Assembly (NCBI GenBank): GCA_027924585.1
Contig: BSBM01000965.1
Span: 1,426,001 to 1,490,000 of the forward strand
Reading direction: 5' to 3'
From: Larix kaempferi
Lineage: Eukaryota; Streptophyta; Pinopsida; Pinales; Pinaceae
Length of the DNA stretch: 64,000 nt
Shown: positions 1 to 11,657 of the stretch, piece by piece
How positions within the stretch are numbered: the stretch's first letter is position 1
Layout: each line of letters begins with the position of its first letter
The notes under the pieces: model-generated
What the model saw: only the letters and a program-made list of their open reading frames with translations
Databases searched by the model: none
What the model was told of the DNA's origin: nothing
Made by a program: the position numbers and the translations under genes

Positions 1-477
1 TGAATTCAGTAGTTATAACAAAACATCAATAAAGTAAACCCAATCTTACAGAAATAACCCAATCAATATTTAATTGATATATTATGAATACTTCACAACA
101 CACAATGAAAAAGATACCCACAACAACATTTGCATTAAATATGAGTGGAAAATTATACCATAAGAGCATGAATTAACTTTGTCAATTACAGAAAGTTGAA
201 AGACATGAAAATACAGAAGAAGGAAATGCTAACTGCACATATCAAAAGATTAGAATCCACACAAATCCATGGCAGAGATTGAATGTTCTCTTATCATTAC
301 TTGATTAGAATTTTTTTTCAGAAGTTACAATATTACAAGAAGAGTCAACCATATCTATGACTTGTTCTAATCTATTTATAGCCTCTTAGGCTTTTAAAAA
401 ATTTGCAGCAAAATTCTTTTATGAATAACAACTTTCAGTTTCGTCAACTGCTTAAACAAAATATTGTTACAAAATGA
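1..477. other. No recognisable gene in left flank
   Basis: AT-rich sequence with no long open frame on either strand and no LTR end, primer site or tandem repeat that I could recognise. It lies downstream of the stop codon of the minus-strand fragment that follows, so it may be the 3' untranslated part of that element or gene. Confidence 0.4.
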
Positions 478-819
478 CTATCTGGAAAATTGTTGTTGAC
501 TTGTTGGAGACGAAGGTTGAGGTCCTCCTTGCTGAGGTGGATGAGGGTACTACTGTGATGATGATGATCCAGCTGTAGACTGCATAGTTTAGCTTCTTTC
601 TAGATGCTTTTGTTGAAGAAAACTGGTTATGCTCTTCCATTCTTTACCTAATATATACTGGAAAATTTTCATTTTTCTGAGTGCCATATCCAAATCAGTA
701 TAATGCTCAAATGTGGGTTTGAGAAAAGACTTGGAAATTGGTTGAAGGCGGTTGTGGATTTCGCAGTCTAGATGCAAAATTTCCATGAATTTTGTTAATA
801 TAAATTGTAGTATGGATGT
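478..819 (-). pseudogene. C-terminal fragment of an unknown protein, cut by an LTR insertion
   Basis: Reading the minus strand from 819 down to the stop at 478-480 gives about 113 codons in one frame, broken by two stops (TAA after LQQKHLERS, TAG after AGSSSSQ), both one C-to-T change from a Gln codon. The first 70 residues look like an ordinary folded domain (FEHYTDLDMALRKMKIFQ) and the tail is rich in Gln, Pro and Ser (YPHPPQQGGPQPSSPTSQQQ). The frame runs straight into the LTR at 820, so the Athila-like element probably inserted here and removed the rest. I do not recognise the family; a retroelement accessory ORF is more likely than a host gene, given the surroundings. Confidence 0.45.
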
Positions 820-1163
820 TGATGAGTCCAAGATATAGGTATCCGATAGCCCTTCCCGACAGCAAAAACACAACAAAGGGTGAAGAAATACACTTGTTTT
901 GTGGGAGAAATGATTTACCTTGATTATTTAATGAATTTGTTTTAAAGATTATTCTTGTATGTTTAAATGCGTGTTCAATGAACTAATTATGTGAAAATCG
1001 AGTATGATTGAGCAGGTCCAGGTACACTAAAGGACACCCATGCAGATCAAGCAGTGGAATGGAAAGCTCATGCAAAACTCAACTCCTTTTTCCTGATTTC
1101 TAGGGAGAACACCTGTTCAAACAGAATCGGCAATTAGACATAAAAGTTAGGTTAAGCATTAGA

Positions 1164-1164
<1 letters not shown>

Positions 1165-1222
<58 letters not shown>

Positions 1223-1225
1223 ATA

Positions 1226-1288
<63 letters not shown>
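1165..1288. repeat. Compound (AT)n-(CT)n-(AT)n microsatellite in the 5' LTR
   Basis: About 120 bp of AT repeats flanking a run of CT repeats. The partner LTR has only a short ATATATATA stretch at the same place (8977-8983), so the expansion happened after this copy inserted. Confidence 0.95.
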
Positions 1289-1291
1289 GGG

Positions 1292-1310
1292 CCTCTCGGC
1301 TAGCGAGAGG
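1292..1310. other. Perfect 7-bp stem hairpin in LTR
   Basis: CCTCTCG-GCTAG-CGAGAGG: a 7-bp inverted repeat with 5-nt loop, next to the microsatellite. It is kept intact in the other LTR at 8988-9006. It may form a hairpin in the LTR transcript; no function is shown. Confidence 0.7.
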
Positions 1311-1440
1311 ATCATGTTGACATTTTTTAGAACCATTGCTTTACATTTTTATACTGTTAAGATACTCTGAGTTACAGACTTTTGTTAAACTATGGAGCTG
1401 CTATTTTGAATAAAAGACTTGATGTTTCTTTCGAGTCAGC

Positions 1441-1448
1441 GTATATAA
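1441..1448 (+). promoter_or_regulatory. TATA box of Athila-like LTR promoter (probable)
   Basis: GTATATAAG lies about 900 bp before the LTR end, a plausible start of R. The partner LTR has GTATATAAT at about 9136. No other close match to a TATA box in a sensible place was seen in the LTR. Confidence 0.5.
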
Positions 1449-2341
1449 GTCTTCTCCACTCATGAGTACGGGTTGGGGAGGGCCCCTCCAACACATAAGT
1501 CAGGAGATATTACTACTCAGGTATTTATTCGTTATGTGCTTTACATTGACTGAAATCTATATTGCATATGGAAGCATTTGAATGGTGTTAGTTAGTATGA
1601 TTTGATTTCTGCAGTAAAGCAACCAGTTGATTCTGTAGTAATTTATAACGCATTCTGTAGTTCGGTAATACTGTTTCAGTAGTTCTGTAGCAGCATTGTT
1701 CCAAGGCATATTTTCAGCATCTATTTCCCTATGTGCTCGCATTGCTTTTGAACATTGCTTCAAATCTTAAAGCTTATGCACTCTCTCATTACTATGATTG
1801 CTCGTCAAGATTGCTTACTTTTAATACTGTGGTTAATTAATGATATTTACTTCTTGAAGTTCTGATTATTTCGTAGCATTAGATAATGGTATCTTAAACT
1901 TGGTTTCGGCAATTAAATAGGCTAGACTAGACTTCTAGTTTATGCATTTGATTTACAGTAGTTGTTTCTTAGATAAAAGATCCAGCTTTCATTATTTTAG
2001 AATAGATCTGCTACGTTTTTAGTATTCACTTCCATAGAACATATTGATTGTTTTCAGCATTTAGATTCTTTGATATAGATTTACTGTCTTCAGTACTTGA
2101 ACTTATTAGCATAAGTATTTTTCATCCGTAGATTAAGCAATACTTTCCCAGTTTAGTCGATTTATCTTAGGCAAACTCTTAACCATTGATACCAACACCC
2201 AACCACGACCAAGATTATCCTATAAGAGCACATAGAGTGCCTGCACCTCTGAATTTTGTACATCCCCCGAGTTGATAATTAAAGTAGGCTCTTAGTCTAG
2301 CTTCCCTCATTAGGCATCCATTCTGAGAGCTCACCACTTTT

Positions 2342-2359
2342 TGGCGCCGTTGCCAGGGA
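2342..2359 (+). other. Primer binding site, tRNA-Asp type
   Basis: TGGCGCCGTTGCCAGGGA is complementary to the 3' end of plant tRNA-Asp with one mismatch. This is the primer site used by Athila-type and many other plant Gypsy elements. It lies 5 bp after the LTR. Confidence 0.9.
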
Positions 2360-2469
2360 GGTGCTAAATATTTTAGGAGACATCTTCAAAACAAAAACAA
2401 AAAACAACACAAAAAGAAAAGAAAAATCACATAAAAAAAAAGAAAAAATATAAAGGTTTTTACCAATGA

Positions 2470-4311
2470 ATGCCTCATCAGCAAAGGGATAGGTTTGGAC
2501 AATTTCTTCCTAAGCATCCCATGAGAAACAATGGTAACAACATGTCTGACCATTCTCAGTTTGAATTTCTAAACTCTGAAAATGAAACTGACTCCACATA
2601 TGATCCAAAAAGAGACAACTTCTCTACTAGTTACAGCTCAAACACCACCATGGCAGACAAAGAAGAGGAACCTAGGGAGCTGTTCACCTTCCCCATTAGC
2701 ATACCTCTTGGAGATGCTAGGATGAAGAATATCAACCCTAAAAATTTGCCAAACTTCCATGGATTGACTTCAAAAGATCCCGACACATTCCTGTTTGAAT
2801 TTGAGGTAGTTTGCAGATCCTTTGCTTACACTACGGATGCAAAAAAGATGAGACTTTTTCCCTCCACACTGAAAGATTTATCACTTAGGTGGTTCATGAG
2901 TTTAGAAGAAAATAGTATTTTTAGTTGGGATCAGATGAAACAGGCATTCATAGAAAAATATAGGGACTACTACAAAGCAAATGATACAAGGGATGAAATA
3001 TTTAGGATGCAACAGGGAGACCGTGAATCCTTAGAAGACTATGCCTAGCATTTTTAGCTCAGCTACAAACGAGCTAACCATTGCACCCTAGACCCTGAAT
3101 CGCTGAAACTTGTCCTTCTTAGAGGGATCAAAGAAGAGAATTTTGAGACCTTAAACCTCTTAGGAGATGGAGACATATTTCATAAGACTTATGACGAGAT
3201 ACTCCAGATCTTGAAGAACCATTCTAGGTCTAGGAAAAGCAAGAATGGGACAAGAGATGCACATCTACCCATAGGATCCTCATCATCTTCAGGACCCAAT
3301 CTTACAAAATATGATTTAGGAAACCTGTTAGATGACATGAAGATCGACATCTTACAATCTCTAGCCATGAGACTTGATGCACTTCAGATAAAAAAGAAGA
3401 AAGATGAAATTAATCAAGCCTTGGCAGTATTCTGTCCTCGTTGTAGAAAGAAACATCAGAAGGGACAGTGCACTTTAAACACCATAGAAATATGTGGTCT
3501 CTGCACTGATGACCACTCCACTGATAAATGTCCCCTATTACCCTCATGTAAGGTTTCTATTCAAGATCCCGCAGCTGAAGGAGCAATAGAACAACTCTGT
3601 TTTATAAATGAAAGGAGGATTAATTTTGTTAGACCATAGCAACCTAGCAATCAAGCCTACTATAATAAGGGCTAGTAAAATTGGAACTCTGCACCAACTC
3701 CATGGAAAGCACAACCAAATCCAAATCAATGGCAACAAAATCAGCAGAATCAACAAACTTATCAATCACCCTATCAACAATCTTATTACCCACCGTCTTA
3801 CCCTCCATACCCCCCACCTTTTCCTCCATCAACCATGAATTATGCAAATCAATACCCCAATCCATCAAATTGGAGGGCCCCATTATAACATCCACTTATT
3901 ATGATTCCCCCATAGACTCAACCACCCCCTAGACCCCCACCAATTCCATCCCATCCCATCCCAAACCCTAATAATAACAGACCTCCACAACAACAACATA
4001 CTTATAATGCTGATATCACACAATTCCCTACCTATATCGTAAACACCATGGAAATAAATGAAATAAACCTCCGATTTGGAAAAACGTAGCAAAATACATC
4101 CACACAGAATATCCAACAACCTGAAGCTCAAGAAAAAAGAACAAAACCCTATGTTCAGCATCCGGATGAACCAAATCCTCCGGAGGAAGAAACCCAACCC
4201 CTCCCACGAAACATAAACCCTCCATTTCCAAATAAACTTATACGAAGTACAAAAGAGGAAGAAGAAAATGCAATTTTAAATGAATTCAAACACTTAAACA
4301 TCCAAATCCCG
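2470..4311 (+). pseudogene. gag: gag of Athila-like element (capsid and zinc knuckle)
   Basis: One frame starting MPHQQRDRFGQFLPKH runs on into protease and RT, so gag and pol form a single polyprotein. The capsid part contains FHGLTSKDPDTFLFEFE, LRWFMSLEENSIFSWD and ILQILKNHSRSRK, a typical plant Gypsy gag layout. A Cys/His-rich nucleocapsid segment (CPRCRKKHQKGQC, CGLCTDDHSTDKC) lies at about 3438-3534, followed by a long Pro/Gln/Asn-rich linker with YPPSYPPYPPPFPP. Stops at 3046, 3055, 3637, 3673, 3676, 3886, 3913 and 4087 are all one C-to-T change from CAG or CAA, and no frameshift was found across the segment. The same two stops at 3046 and 3055 lie near one at the same place in the second gag (13901). 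Confidence 0.88.
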
Positions 4312-4314
4312 ATT

Positions 4315-5937
4315 TTGCAAGCCATAAGGGATGTGCCCATCTGTAACAAATTTATTAGAGAAAATTGTCTGAAGAAACCTGGGAGGAGGAAGCGTGACCC
4401 ACCAACCATAAATGTAGTAGGAAAATTAGTTGATCTAATGATGGGTATTATTATTAACCCTAAGTATCTTGATCCAGGTAGTTCTCTAGTGAACGTCACA
4501 ATCAATAGAAAGCAAATAAATAAAATCTTAATAGATTCGGGAGCTGCTATCAACGTCATGACTAAGGAAACCATGATATACCTAGGACTCCAATCAATGG
4601 TCAGACCAACAACAACAGTACTCCAGCTAGCTAACACATCCACTGTGAAAACTAAAGGGATGCTCGAAGACATTATGATCAATATTGAATCCTGGGAATA
4701 CCCAGCTGATTTCATAGTCATTGAGGTCAAAAGTAAACTTAGTGGTTATCCAATTATACTAGGAAGACCTTTGTTAGCAACTGCAAATGCTTACATAGGT
4801 TTCTGATCAGGAAACATGATTATCACCAGTGGACATGCCAGGAAGAAAATCACGATCAACCCACCAGCAAGGAAATCTTCAGATTTAGAATATCAAAATT
4901 GGACTGATGATTATAACGACACACCAAATCAAAACCTATGACCTGTCCTAACAATTGATGTTGCACTATCATTGAAAGCAATAGATGAAGATGGCCATAT
5001 AGATAGGCTTATACATAATGCATATTCTAACAATGCTGGTCTTGAAAGATTTTTTTCCATAGAACAGCAACAAGAAGGAGAAAGTTCAAACCAGAACTTA
5101 AATAGAATGTGGGCAGAAGTACTATATCTGGAAGAACAATCAGAAAAAGCAAAGACAGTGGAAATTATGCCTGGAAAGACATTCAACATTAATTCCAATC
5201 TCAAGCCAAAGCAAGAAAAGCAGTTAATGAAAGTATTATCAGAACAAAATAAAGCTTTTGCATGGACATATGCAGACATGAAAGGTATACATCCTGATAT
5301 ATGAAAACATTATATTAACATCAAAGAAGGTTCTATCCCTATCAGGAAGCCACATAGGAGGTTGAACCCAGCATTAAAGGACATTATCAAAGTAGAACTA
5401 TAGAAGTTATTAGATGCAGGGTTCATATATCCCATTTCTGACAGTGAATGGGTCTCACCACTAGTTATAGTCACCAAAAAAGGAGGCAAATGGAGAATTT
5501 GGGTGGACTACATAGATCTAAATAAAGAAACCAAGAAAGATCACTTTCCACTAACATTTATAGATCAGGTGCTGGACACATTTGTTGGGAACAATTATTT
5601 TTCATTTTTAGATGGTTTTAGTGGGTACAACCAAATTTTAATACACCCAACTGACCAAGATAAGACAACATTTACATGCCCCTGGGGTACTTAAGCATAC
5701 AGAGTACTACCCTTTGGGTTATGTAATGCTCCAGGAACCTTCCAAAGGGCCATACTAAGTATATTCTCTGATTTCATAAATGATCAAATGGAAGTCTTCA
5801 TGGATGACTTCACACCCTATGGACAAAACTTTGATCAAGCATTGAGCCATCTTGAATTGGTATTAAAAAATGTATTGAGATGAGCCTATGCCTTAGCAAT
5901 GACAAATGCAGAATGTTAATGGAAGAAGGCATCGTTT
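4315..5937 (+). pseudogene. pol: pol of Athila-like element: protease and truncated reverse transcriptase
   Basis: Continues the gag frame. Protease: ILIDSGAAINVM holds the catalytic D-S-G, and IILGRPLLATANAYIGF is the conserved flap-distal ILGR segment. Stops at 4804, 4939 and 5302 are CGA-to-TGA changes. RT: WVSPLVIVTKKGGKWR, DHFPLTFIDQ, FLDGFSGYNQILIHP, LPFGLCNAPGTFQR and the catalytic EVFMDDF (about 5790-5812) are all present. A one-base shift in an A-run near 5869 moves the frame to CIEMSLCLSNDKCRM. Recognisable pol ends at about 5937. The rest of RT, RNase H and integrase are missing. The stop at 5692 (TAA in place of an aromatic residue before AYR) is the one I cannot explain by C-to-T. 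Confidence 0.88.
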
Positions 5938-6401
5938 AGCTCAGAAGGCCTCAATAAATCATGAGTAATACCTAAGTCATATCAGCCTTAGTGAATCATG
6001 ATTACTACCTTTGTCATGTCAGCAAATGATAAACCCACATCTAGCCGTTATACTTCCAAATAATCAGAGCAAATGGGGCAAGATGAAATCATGAAACGAA
6101 AAGCAGGGCTCGATCAAGCATAGGGTACAACAAATGCTAATAAGGACAAGTGCGGAAAGACAGTTAAGTAAGGCTGCATGATATTTCGAAAGGTTTGTTT
6201 TTCATATATGAAACCTCTCAGAACTCTCCAGAAGTAAGAAACTGGAAGCTAGTGTGGTCACACAGATGGCAATCCCGCCATCGAACCGGTAATCAACCTC
6301 GACCATCTGAGGGAGGATAGCCGCGCTCCAAGCACTGATTTACTGTTACAGTAAAGAATTTCAGGATGACAAAAGGTTTCAAAAAAAGCGAACTAGAGGA
6401 A
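5938..6401 (+). other. Spacer after deletion of pol; no gene seen
   Basis: No frame continues RT, RNase H or integrase. Probably old 3' pol or inter-ORF sequence brought next to RT by the internal deletion. Confidence 0.45.
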
Positions 6402-8605
6402 CACAATGCTATTTATCAGAACTCGCGAATCCTAGCAACCATCCGCAACACGGGTTGGATGCCTTTCATCTTAATATTGAGAGGATACAATGCAGGGGTG
6501 GCTATGGAGTTTGCAAGAAATTTAAAACATATCAAGGATGAATAGTTCGTCACCCGAGTGAAGGGGTTCTGTATAAATTTGGATGATGAAGTGATTGCCA
6601 AATTGACAGGTCTACCAATGGGATTGCATTGGAGCAAGGAGGACTGGGAGGAAAACCAGGAAGCAAAGGAAACATTTTTTGAGTGAGGAGATGTCTACGA
6701 CAAAGACAAAAATGGAGTGAAAAGACTCTCCATGCCGGCACCATGGGAGGAAATGGCTGCAATCATCCAGAAGTACATTACATGAACTAGTAGGTTAATT
6801 TATGTCCCCATTTTTCATTTTCGAATTCTAGAACTATTGAGGCACAGGTCCCATCATCCACCAAACAACAACATTAGTATTCCATATTACCTGCTCCAAT
6901 ATCTAGCAGAAATGAGCAAGAAAGTGATTAAAAGAAACGAGGATGCCTTATCCCATCATGGGATGATCAAATTAATCGTTTGTGCGGAATTAAAAGCGTA
7001 GATCCAAGAGCTTTCTTGAGAAGAATTCGTGTTGGTATCTGCTGAAGATGTTCAAAGAATGAAGGGTACACCCACAGCTGGCGTACCCCTACCACCAGGA
7101 TCAATGAACAAAACCACCTCTACATCAAGGAAAAAGAGGAAAATTGACTTGGACAGTGTGGCTGATACCCTGGTGAAGATAAAGCATTCACGAGATGACT
7201 CCCCCAAAATGAACCCAGGGATTCCTGCTAGTAATCAAGGGCTGAAGAGATGAAGTAAAAGATTCACATAAGTATCCATAATTCGAATTACCAACGAAGA
7301 GAGTAGGAAACCCAGTCCCATAGTTCAAAATGTGTCTGACGAGGAGGATGATCTTTGGGTAGATCAGGAGGATCCCACTACACTAGAAGAGCAGGATGAA
7401 CAAGAAGAGCAGGATACAGAAGAGGAGCAGGATGAAAAAGAAATGCAAGATGAACAAGAAGAACAGGAGGCAGAAGAAAAACATAATGAACAAGAAGAGC
7501 AAGACAACCTCCAGGGGGACCCTCCTGAGCACAATGAAAACCCTGGGGTCGTCAACCAACTCGCTGAGGCATAGGAGGAATTAGAAAAGCTCAGAAAGGA
7601 ACTGGAAACATTAAGAATTGAATCAGGAACCCAGCCCACATCACCCCCATTTTCATCTGAAAAGACACAAATCCTGAAAATGCATCATGCAGGGGAGCTA
7701 AGACTGGTTGAACAGAGAAATTCAACACTTAAAGAGAAATTGGATGAGGCACAAGGGGAGCTAGCCAAAAAGGACCAGGAAATTGTTCAACTAAGGGACG
7801 TTTTGGCTACTACCACTAAAATATATGATACACTACTAGACCTCAGACCGCCATCAACAATCTATGCAGTTTATCTATAGGAGAAGTGGGGCAAATTCTA
7901 GCTCCTAAGGTTAAAACAAAGACTCCCGATAGAGATCAACAACCCCAAAGAATTTATGGATGCATCTCTAAATGCCACAAAGTTGGAGAAGGACCAGTTA
8001 AGTGAATTTTTCTTGCACAATTTTGTAGTCCCTAGCTCGCTCAATTGGTCGCCAAATCCTTACATGGGTGATTTCCTGTTGAGGGCACTATGTTCATGGA
8101 TGAATCACGAAATTGAGCGAGCTCAAGACTACCATATTTACGTTGCAACAAATAATTTACAACCATAGGATCCTCACCCTGGATGAGGAGTTGATCCCCA
8201 TTCTCCTTGCAAAGAAGCAATAGGCCTCATTTTGATGTTACTCTCCAAGTCACACATAAATAGGTTCATGATTCCATTAAGGAAATATGGCGCAAAGTAG
8301 CAAACAACCTAAAAAGAAGAGAGCTCCACTCCCCTCTCAGACTTGAAGATTCTCTTTTCAAAGCCAAGCTCTACAGGGAATCCATGATAAAGAACCAAAT
8401 TAGATGGATTAGAATGAGGATGAACCCCCCATTCTTCGTTCCTCTGGTTATTAAGGAACAAATCAATGAAGAAGAAGAGAAGAGAGAATGGGTCAAGGAG
8501 GATCAGACCTTGGGCTATCATAGGCAGGCAAGGACCCCCAGGGTAGTAGCATGGGACAACAGCAAGGTCATCTATGAGCTGAATCTGTCACCCAAGGATG
8601 GGTGA
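6402..8605 (+). pseudogene. Second ORF of Athila-like element, unknown function, coiled coil
   Basis: A second frame fills the space between pol and the polypurine tract: one frame from 6402 to 8168, then a shift of one base and a continuing frame to the stop at 8603. I count about 730 codons. N-terminal part: FVTRVKGFCINLDDEVIA and KLTGLPMGLHW, a pattern like the 'putative plant transposon protein' domain carried by other plant Gypsy elements. Middle: basic RKKRK stretch, then a very acidic EQDEQEEQ-rich tract (7380-7510), then a heptad-rich coiled coil (LRLVEQRNSTLKEKLDEAQG, about 7680-7840). C-terminal part: KVIYELNLSPKDG, ending 12 bp before the polypurine tract. Eleven or so stops are nearly all CAG-to-TAG or CGA-to-TGA. 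Athila elements are known for an env-like ORF here; I see no membrane segment, so I do not call this an envelope protein. Confidence 0.7.
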
Positions 8606-8616
8606 ATCCTTCAAGT

Positions 8617-8627
8617 ATGGGGGAGAA
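8617..8627 (+). other. Polypurine tract of Athila-like element
   Basis: ATGGGGGAGAA lies directly before the 3' LTR start TGATGAG, the expected place for plus-strand priming. Confidence 0.85.
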
Positions 8628-10032
8628 TGATGAGTCCAAGATACAGGTATCTGATAGCGTTTCCCCACAGCAAAAACACAAGAAAGGGTGAAGAAATACA
8701 CTTCTTTTATGGGAGAAATGATTTACCTTGATTATTTAATGAATTTGTTTTAAAGATTATTCTTGTATGTTTAAATGCGTGTTCAATGAACTAATTATGT
8801 GAAAATCGAATATGATTGAGCAGGTCCAGGTACACTAAAGGACACCCACGTAGATCAAGCAGTGGACTGGAAAGCTCATGCAAAACTCAGTGCCTTTTTC
8901 CTGATTTCTAGGGAGAACACCTGTTCAAACAGAATCGGTAATTAGGCATAGAATTTAGGTTAAGCATTAGAGGCATATATATACAGGCCTCTCGGCTAGC
9001 GAGAGGATCCTGTTGAAATTTTTGAGAACCATTGCTTTACGTTTTTATACTGTTAAGATACTCTGAGTTACATACTTTTGTTAAACTATGGAGTTCCTAT
9101 TTTGAATAAAAGACTTGATGTTTCTTTCGATTCAACGTATATAATTTTTCTCCACTTCTGAGTATGGGTTGGGGAGGGCCCCTCCAACACATAATTCAGG
9201 AGATCTTACTGTTCAGGTATTTATTCGTTATGTGCTTTATATTGATTGAAATCTATATTGCATATGGAAGCATTTGAATGGTGTTAGTTAGTATGATTTG
9301 ATTTCTATAGTAAAGCAACTAGTTGATTCCGTAGTAATTTATAATGCATTTTGTAGTTTGGTAATATTGTATCAGTAGTCCTGTAGCAGCATTCTTCCAA
9401 GGCGTATTTTCAGCATCCATTTCCCTATGTGCTTGCATTGCTTTTGAACAGTGATTCAAATCTTAAAGCTTATGCACTCTCTCATTACTATGATTTCTCG
9501 TCAAGATTGCTTACTTTTAATACTGTGGTTAATTAATGATATTTACTTCTTGAAGTTCTGATTATTTCGTAGCATTAGATAATGGTATTCTAAACTTGGT
9601 TTCGGAAATTAAACACATTAGACTAGACTTCTAGCTTATGCATTTGATTTATAGTAATTGTTTCTTAGATAAAAGATCCAGCTTTCATTATTTTAGAATA
9701 GATCTGCTACATTTTTAGTATTCACTTCCATAGAACATATTGATTTTTTTCAGCATTTATATTCTTTGATATAGATTTACTGTCTTCAGTACTTGAACTT
9801 CTTAGCATAGGTATTTTTCATCCGTAGATTAAGCAATCATTTCCCAATTTAGTCGATTTCTCTTAGGCAAACTCTTAACCATTGATACCAACACCCAAGC
9901 GCAACCAAGATTATCCTATAAGAGCACATATAGTGCCTGCACCTCTGAAGTTTGTACGTCCCCCGGGTTGGTAATTAAAGTAGGCTCTTAGTCTAGCTGC
10001 CTTCATTAGGCATCCATTCTGAGATCTCACCA
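8628..10032 (+). repeat. 3' LTR of Athila-like element (shared with a second, partial unit)
   Basis: Starts TGATGAGTCCAAG and ends CTCACCA, aligned with 820-2336. Instead of host DNA, its right end is followed by a second primer site and a second gag, so this LTR also serves as the 5' LTR of a truncated tandem unit. Confidence 0.88.
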
Positions 10033-10037
10033 CTTTT

Positions 10038-10055
10038 TGGCGCCGTTGCTAGGGA
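10038..10055 (+). other. Second tRNA-Asp primer binding site
   Basis: TGGCGCCGTTGCTAGGGA, two mismatches to the tRNA-Asp complement, 5 bp after the LTR, exactly as at 2342. Confidence 0.88.
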
Positions 10056-10661
10056 GGTGCTACATATTTTAGGAGACATCTTCAAAAAAAAAAAAAAAGC
10101 AACACAAGAAGAAAAGAAAAATCACATAAAAAAAAAACATAAAGATTTTTACCAATGAATGCCTCGTCGGCAAAGGGATAGGTTTGGACGCTTTCTGCCT
10201 AAGCATCTCATGAGAAACAATGGTAACAATAGTTCTGACCATTCTGATTTTGAATTTCTAAACTCTGAAAATGAAACTGACTCCACATACGATCCAAACA
10301 GAGACAACTTCTCTACTAGTTACAACTCAAACACCACCATGGCAGACGAAGAAGAGCAACCTAGGGAGCTGTTCACCTTCCCCATTAGCATACCTCTTGG
10401 AGATGCTAGGATGAAGAATATCAACCTTAACAATTTTCCAAACTTCCATGGATTGACTTCAGAAGATCCCGACACATTCCTATTTGAATTTGAGGTAGTT
10501 TGCAGATCCTTTGATTACACTACGGATGCACAAAAGCTGAGACTTTTTCCCTCCACATTGAAATATTTATCACTTAGGTGGTTCATGAGTTTAGAAGGAA
10601 ATAGTATTTTCAGTTGGGATTAGATGAAATACACATTCCTAGAAAAACATAGGGACTACTG

Positions 10662-11492
10662 TGTTAGGATATTCCTATACTCCATCCTAGTCCTAGTAGC
10701 ATTTTCATTATTTGTATTTTCAGTCATGCATGCACTTTTAGGGTTTGCATGCATTATTTAGGGTTTGCATGCATCCCAGTCATCATCCCAACACCTATCC
10801 CTTAGTTAGCCAACCCCCTGGAGCTTCTCTTAGATTAGTTTTAGCCCTCCTAGTGCTTAGTGCGCCCCTTCATGCAATTGCATGCGTCTCATGCGCCCTC
10901 TCTCACCTACCACTCAGTTGCACTTCAGTTAATTGAGTTATCATCAGTTCTTTCCTTGATTTAAGGCTAGACTGACTCTCAACTGACTGTATCACTTCAA
11001 TGGATCTCCAGTGAGACTAGACTACCCATTATCACTCCAGTTAGCTCCTCATGTGCCCTCCACTGAGCCTCCTTCATTCAGTTAGTGTCTCCATGTGCCA
11101 GTTACAATCAATTACACCTACCACACTCAGTTTGACTCAGTTTGACTGATGGTTGACAGTTACTTGAGCTTTGATGACTCCACTGATGATGAGATAGACT
11201 ACTAGTTGTGCTCCGATGACACTCCAGTGATCTTTTGATCACTCCATGAAGGCTAATTTGAATTGCCACCTTAGGCATTCGAATCCTCATGCATTGTACT
11301 ATTTATTTGTCCATATTGTGATTAATTAATTAGTGCATGTGAAGTATTTTTGCTTCTATCCAAGTTCTATTGTATTATTATTCTGTTGCTCATTATACTG
11401 CATTGACCACTCTTCTTCTATTTTCCTGCTTAATCATAATTACTCCTGTGAGGTATACATCATCTCTTAGATCTACTGTGAGGATTTTCACA
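10662..11492 (+). repeat. 5' LTR of gag-only element
   Basis: TG...CA ends, TGTTAGG to TTTTCACA. About 60 bp in, the U3 has GCATGC-containing RY-like words alternating with TTAGGGTTT (10724-10785). Confidence 0.92.
10724..10785 (+). promoter_or_regulatory. RY-motif and telo-box cluster in U3
   Basis: CATGCATGCA, then TTTTAGGGTTTGCATGCAT, then TTAGGGTTTGCATGCATCC: three RY words (CATGCA, bound in plants by B3-domain seed regulators) and two telo-box words (AAACCCTA on the minus strand). The same pairing is in the other LTR (13043-13105) and in both LTRs of the minus-strand relative. The match to known motifs is seen; binding is inferred. Confidence 0.45.
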
Positions 11493-11504
11493 TGGTATCA
11501 GAGC
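11493..11504 (+). other. Primer binding site, initiator tRNA-Met type
   Basis: TGGTATCAGAGC, complementary to the 3' end of initiator tRNA-Met, the usual primer of plant Copia elements. It abuts the LTR. Confidence 0.93.
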
Positions 11505-11657
11505 ATGTTGAGAGTATTGTTTATCTCCATTCCTGAGAGTTTTTTTTGTAGGTTATTACCAAGATTTCGAGTGCAGTAGTTGCAGCAGTTTCTGCATTTT
11601 TGCAGCAGTAGCAGTTGCAGATATTCTCTATTGTTTTTGCAGGTCTTCTACAACTTC

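Larger units (their letters stand above)
820..2336 (+). repeat. 5' LTR of Athila-like element
   Basis: Begins TGATGAGTCCAAG and ends in CTCACCA just before the primer site. It aligns along its length with 8628-10032. The copy is about 110 bp longer than its partner, almost entirely because of an AT/CT microsatellite at 1165-1288. The exact last base (2333 or 2336) is not certain. Confidence 0.88.
820..10032 (+). mobile_element. Athila-like Ty3/Gypsy LTR retrotransposon, defective
   Basis: Order: LTR (820-2336), tRNA-Asp primer site, gag, protease, first part of reverse transcriptase, unrelated spacer, second ORF with coiled coil, polypurine tract, LTR (8628-10032). The primer site and an RT fragment reading DHFPLTFIDQ, FLDGFSGYNQ, MPFGL-like LPFGLCNAP and EVFMDDF are typical of the plant Athila lineage. 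RNase H and integrase are absent: the pol frame stops at about 5937, 40 residues after the catalytic FMDD, and unrelated sequence follows, so the copy carries an internal deletion and could move only in trans. Five bases before the left LTR are GATGT; the right side cannot be tested for a duplication because another primer site and gag follow the right LTR. Confidence 0.85.

Noticed and set aside
1100-1336. 78-codon open frame on the minus strand
   Set aside because: Its core is the translated AT/CT microsatellite (YIYIYI, RERERE); low complexity, not a gene.
7364-7639. 91-codon minus-strand Ser/Cys-rich frame
   Set aside because: Reverse complement of the Glu/Gln-rich tract of the sense ORF; low complexity.
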